Source: Glandiceps talaboti (taxonomy: Eukaryota > Hemichordata > Enteropneusta > Spengelidae). Taken from it: 64,000 bases of DNA. The stretch lies in assembly GCF_964340395.1 (NCBI RefSeq), contig NC_135561.1:20126240-20190239 (forward strand), read 5' to 3'. The translations under genes and the position numbers were made by a program. Shown in pieces: positions 60,696 to 64,000 of the stretch (position 1 is the stretch's first letter; the number at the start of each line of letters is the position of its first letter). The notes beneath the pieces are model-generated. The model did not search any database and was not told where the DNA came from. It saw only the letters and a program-made list of their open reading frames with translations.

Positions 60696-61665
60696 AATCT
60701 ACTTTCAGTTGGTTCTTTACCACCTTCATTTGAGTCGATGGTCTGAAAACGCAATAAACCTATAACTATGGATAGCTAATTTGTCTTTTTCACCATTTCT
60801 GATCATTTGCTAGTAGTATCAAGTAACCACGGACCCCTTGTATATCTGTGTGTTGTATATGGGCAGAGGCCTTGAAAAGCAATAAACATATCAGTCATGG
60901 ATGCATAAACCTAAATGTATTCTATCCTAGGTGCATGTTCACACCTGTGACATAGAGAAATATGAAGGAAATCTGACCAAAAAACAACAAACTGAAAATA
61001 TTACTCTTATACTAGAAAATGTTGAAGCTTACAAGAAATTCAAATAAAGAGGAACTGGCAATTAACAAAAAAGAAATACAACAATGTCTCTTGTAAATTT
61101 ACTGTTATTGCTGTAACAGGCAGTGTCTGTATCGAGAGCTTTGCTGCAGTTATTAGATGCATTATAAATGCCACTGTTTATAATATTAGTCTAAGAGTGT
61201 GTGTCAAAAGTATCATCATAATATTAATTTTAATATTGCTACAGACCTGTTGTTATTAACTCTTTTAATGAATTAATCAATAACAATATAATATAATAAA
61301 CTGTAATTATTAAAATCACAGATGAATAATTTATTATACTAAATAGATAAATATGGCAATATGCATGAATATATTATGATTAATATTCCATGCATATAAA
61401 CAGCAGCAAACTATCCAGACTTCAATAATCTTTATGGCCTTGATATGGGTTTTGCAGGCCAAGGTTGTACGGTGGAAGGACTTTACGAGGGCCCTAAAAG
61501 CAAAAATGTAAAGATACTAAGAAAAACATCAAAGCCAGATAACTGATTGAACGGATATGAATGAGCAAGACACTTGCCATATTTGGGCAACCAGAGTGTC
61601 ATACCAAACCTTATTGATTTAGTCAAAATGTACAAGGTAAATTATTTGGACTGAGTTCAGACCTT
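60696..61665. other. AT-rich non-coding stretch
   Basis: Nothing identifiable. Confidence 0.5.
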
Positions 61666-61715
61666 AAAGTGGCCATATGGATGAGGATTGGGTATTTATT
61701 TATTTATTTTGGATT
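61666..61715 (+). mobile_element. Solo terminal repeat of the 7-kb transposon family
   Basis: AAAGTGGCCATATGGATGAG and the following GGGTATTTATTTATTTATTTTGGATTT match the left terminal repeat, with an expanded ATTT run. No matching right end is found up to the window edge, so this is a truncated or rearranged copy. It is followed directly by a 49-bp tandem repeat. Confidence 0.75.
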
Positions 61716-62070
61716 TTCAATATCATAATTTGCATACATTTACTGTTGAGTTTACATTGTATAATATCATAATTTGCATACATGTACTGTTAGAGTTGAG
61801 TTTACATATATAATATCATAATTTGCATACATGTACTGTTAGGGTTGAGTTTACATATATAATATCATAATTTGCATACATGTACTGTTAGAGTTGAGTT
61901 TACATAATTATATAATATCATAATTTGCATACATGTACTGTTAGGGTTGAGTTTACATAATTTGCATACATGTACTGTTAGAGTTGAGTTTACATGTATG
62001 TCATAATTTGCATACATTTACTGTTAGGGTTGAGTTTCCATATATAATATCATAATTTGCATGTGTGTAC
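61716..62070. repeat. Minisatellite, 49-bp unit, about seven copies
   Basis: The unit reads CATAATTTGCATACATGTAC then TGTTAGGGTTGAGTTTACATATATAATAT, with shorter variants. It abuts the solo terminal repeat. Confidence 0.85.
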
Positions 62071-62972
<902 letters not shown>

Positions 62973-63060
62973 TCAAATGCAATGACATGAATCAAGAAAT
63001 ACATTAAATATTTGTGCTTTGGGCTTTATTTAAATGGATGAAATGGTTGCGGATAGAGTT

Positions 63061-63290
63061 TTAGATTTTCAAAAATTTGCGTATTATCAATGAATGCTTG
63101 CTTATTGAAAGTTTTATTCCACAACACACTTCTGGAATCTGAAGTGGAGGAAAAGGAACTCGCCTGATATAATTTCAGATTTCAAAAACTTTGCATATTT
63201 ATCAACGAATGTTTATTTTCAGTCTTATTTCACAACAGACTGATTAGAATTAGAGGAAAAGGAGCCCGTCTGATTTCCAAAAATGAATAC
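63061..63290. repeat. Diverged tandem duplication, unit about 110 bp
   Basis: GATTTTCAAAAATTTGCGTA, ATCAATGAATG, TTTTATTCCACAACA and GAGGAAAAGGAACTCGCCTGA (63061-63175) recur in order at 63177-63278 in diverged form. Confidence 0.65.
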
Positions 63291-64000
63291 TTGTCAATGA
63301 ATAAATTCCATATCTGTGGAAAGAATTGTATGTCTTTATGAAAGCTATGATGTTAGAAATAAATGCCATGTATTATAACCCATATCAGTCTGTTTTTGCT
63401 TTATCCTGCATAAATCTACCTTTCAGGAAGCTGAAATGTAAATGGATAAACTACACACACTAATAAAGTCCCTCTATACAAGGGGAGTCAATAAATTGTA
63501 CACAATGTACTAGTAACTTAATAATGAGTAATGTTGTGCTTTTTCCCATGTCTGATCCACAAGGGAATTTACTGGGGCGTACTTTCTGGTTTCCTTGGTA
63601 CAGTTAAACATTGCAGACACTTTAATACAGGTTTAATGGTTGTCCATTTCACAACATCTCATAAACACTTAACTATGAATTCAATGAATGTTTTGACCTT
63701 TCAGCCCTCTTTCCTAAATGAACATCACACTTTAATAGGATCTTAAGACTTATTTAACAAGTGGCGTCATCTCTTCGCTAATACACATCTCGCGTTCAAT
63801 CGAAAACAAAAAACAGACAAAGAAAGGGATCTGTCATGTGCAATTTACCCCGCATTCATATTGCTAATTGAACAAACTTTTTCAACAGCTTTGGATAGTT
63901 GCCAGTCTGCTTCGTATATTCAACAATAACACCTATTTTTCAAATAATTGAACATTTAGAGAATGTCTGCAGAGATCATTGCTGGTCTTTTGAGGAGACC
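63291..64000. other. Non-coding stretch to the window edge
   Basis: Nothing identifiable. The 71-codon frame at 63531-63746 has no known motif. Confidence 0.5.

Overview
This window looks like repeat-rich, AT-rich nuclear DNA from an animal, most likely a marine invertebrate. I cannot name the species. The grounds are the absence of bacterial gene packing, long non-coding stretches, many microsatellites and minisatellites, tRNA-derived SINE-like repeats, foldback elements, and one long intronless gene of a type I recall as multi-copy and uncharacterised in cnidarian, molluscan and cephalochordate gene sets. No host protein-coding gene can be recognised; at most a short open stretch at the left edge could be the end of an exon.

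The centrepiece is at about 17.0-24.0 kb. An uninterrupted 1521-residue reading frame (18621-23186, +) lies inside a roughly 7.0-kb unit bounded by terminal inverted repeats of about 80 bp (16988-17069 and 23936-24014). Inside these are five 112-bp subterminal repeats on the left, a second inverted-repeat pair that brackets the gene and carries a CTCF-like 15-mer on each side, and a dispersed-repeat module on the right. A 298-bp copy with the same two ends and almost no interior sits at 43513-43810, and one solo end is at 61666. Together they look like an autonomous DNA transposon family with its non-autonomous derivatives. The encoded protein has two N-terminal CxxC...HxxC modules, a conserved middle region of unknown fold, a C-terminal region carrying the ordered acidic residues of a FEN1/XPG-type 5' nuclease, and a nine-cysteine CXC zinc cluster at the very end.

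The rest is repeat landscape. Minisatellites lie at 2.3-3.3 kb (36/39-bp unit), 14.2-14.9 kb (29/33 bp), 34.7-35.6 kb (54 bp), 41.6-43.5 kb (32 bp), 44.5 kb (20 bp), 45.9-46.4 kb (18 bp), 51.0-53.3 kb (37 bp) and 61.7-62.1 kb (49 bp). Older degenerate tandem repeats lie at 9.2-10.5, 11.1-11.6, 28.6-29.1 and 39.2-39.8 kb. Foldback or MITE-like inverted repeats lie at 1.8-2.2, 6.5, 25.3, 27.1-27.4 and 39.9 kb. Three copies of one SINE-like family lie at 36.4, 38.3 and 48.8 kb, all on the minus strand. A possible solo LTR ends at 26107. Most short open frames in the window come from minisatellites whose unit length keeps them open and are not genes.
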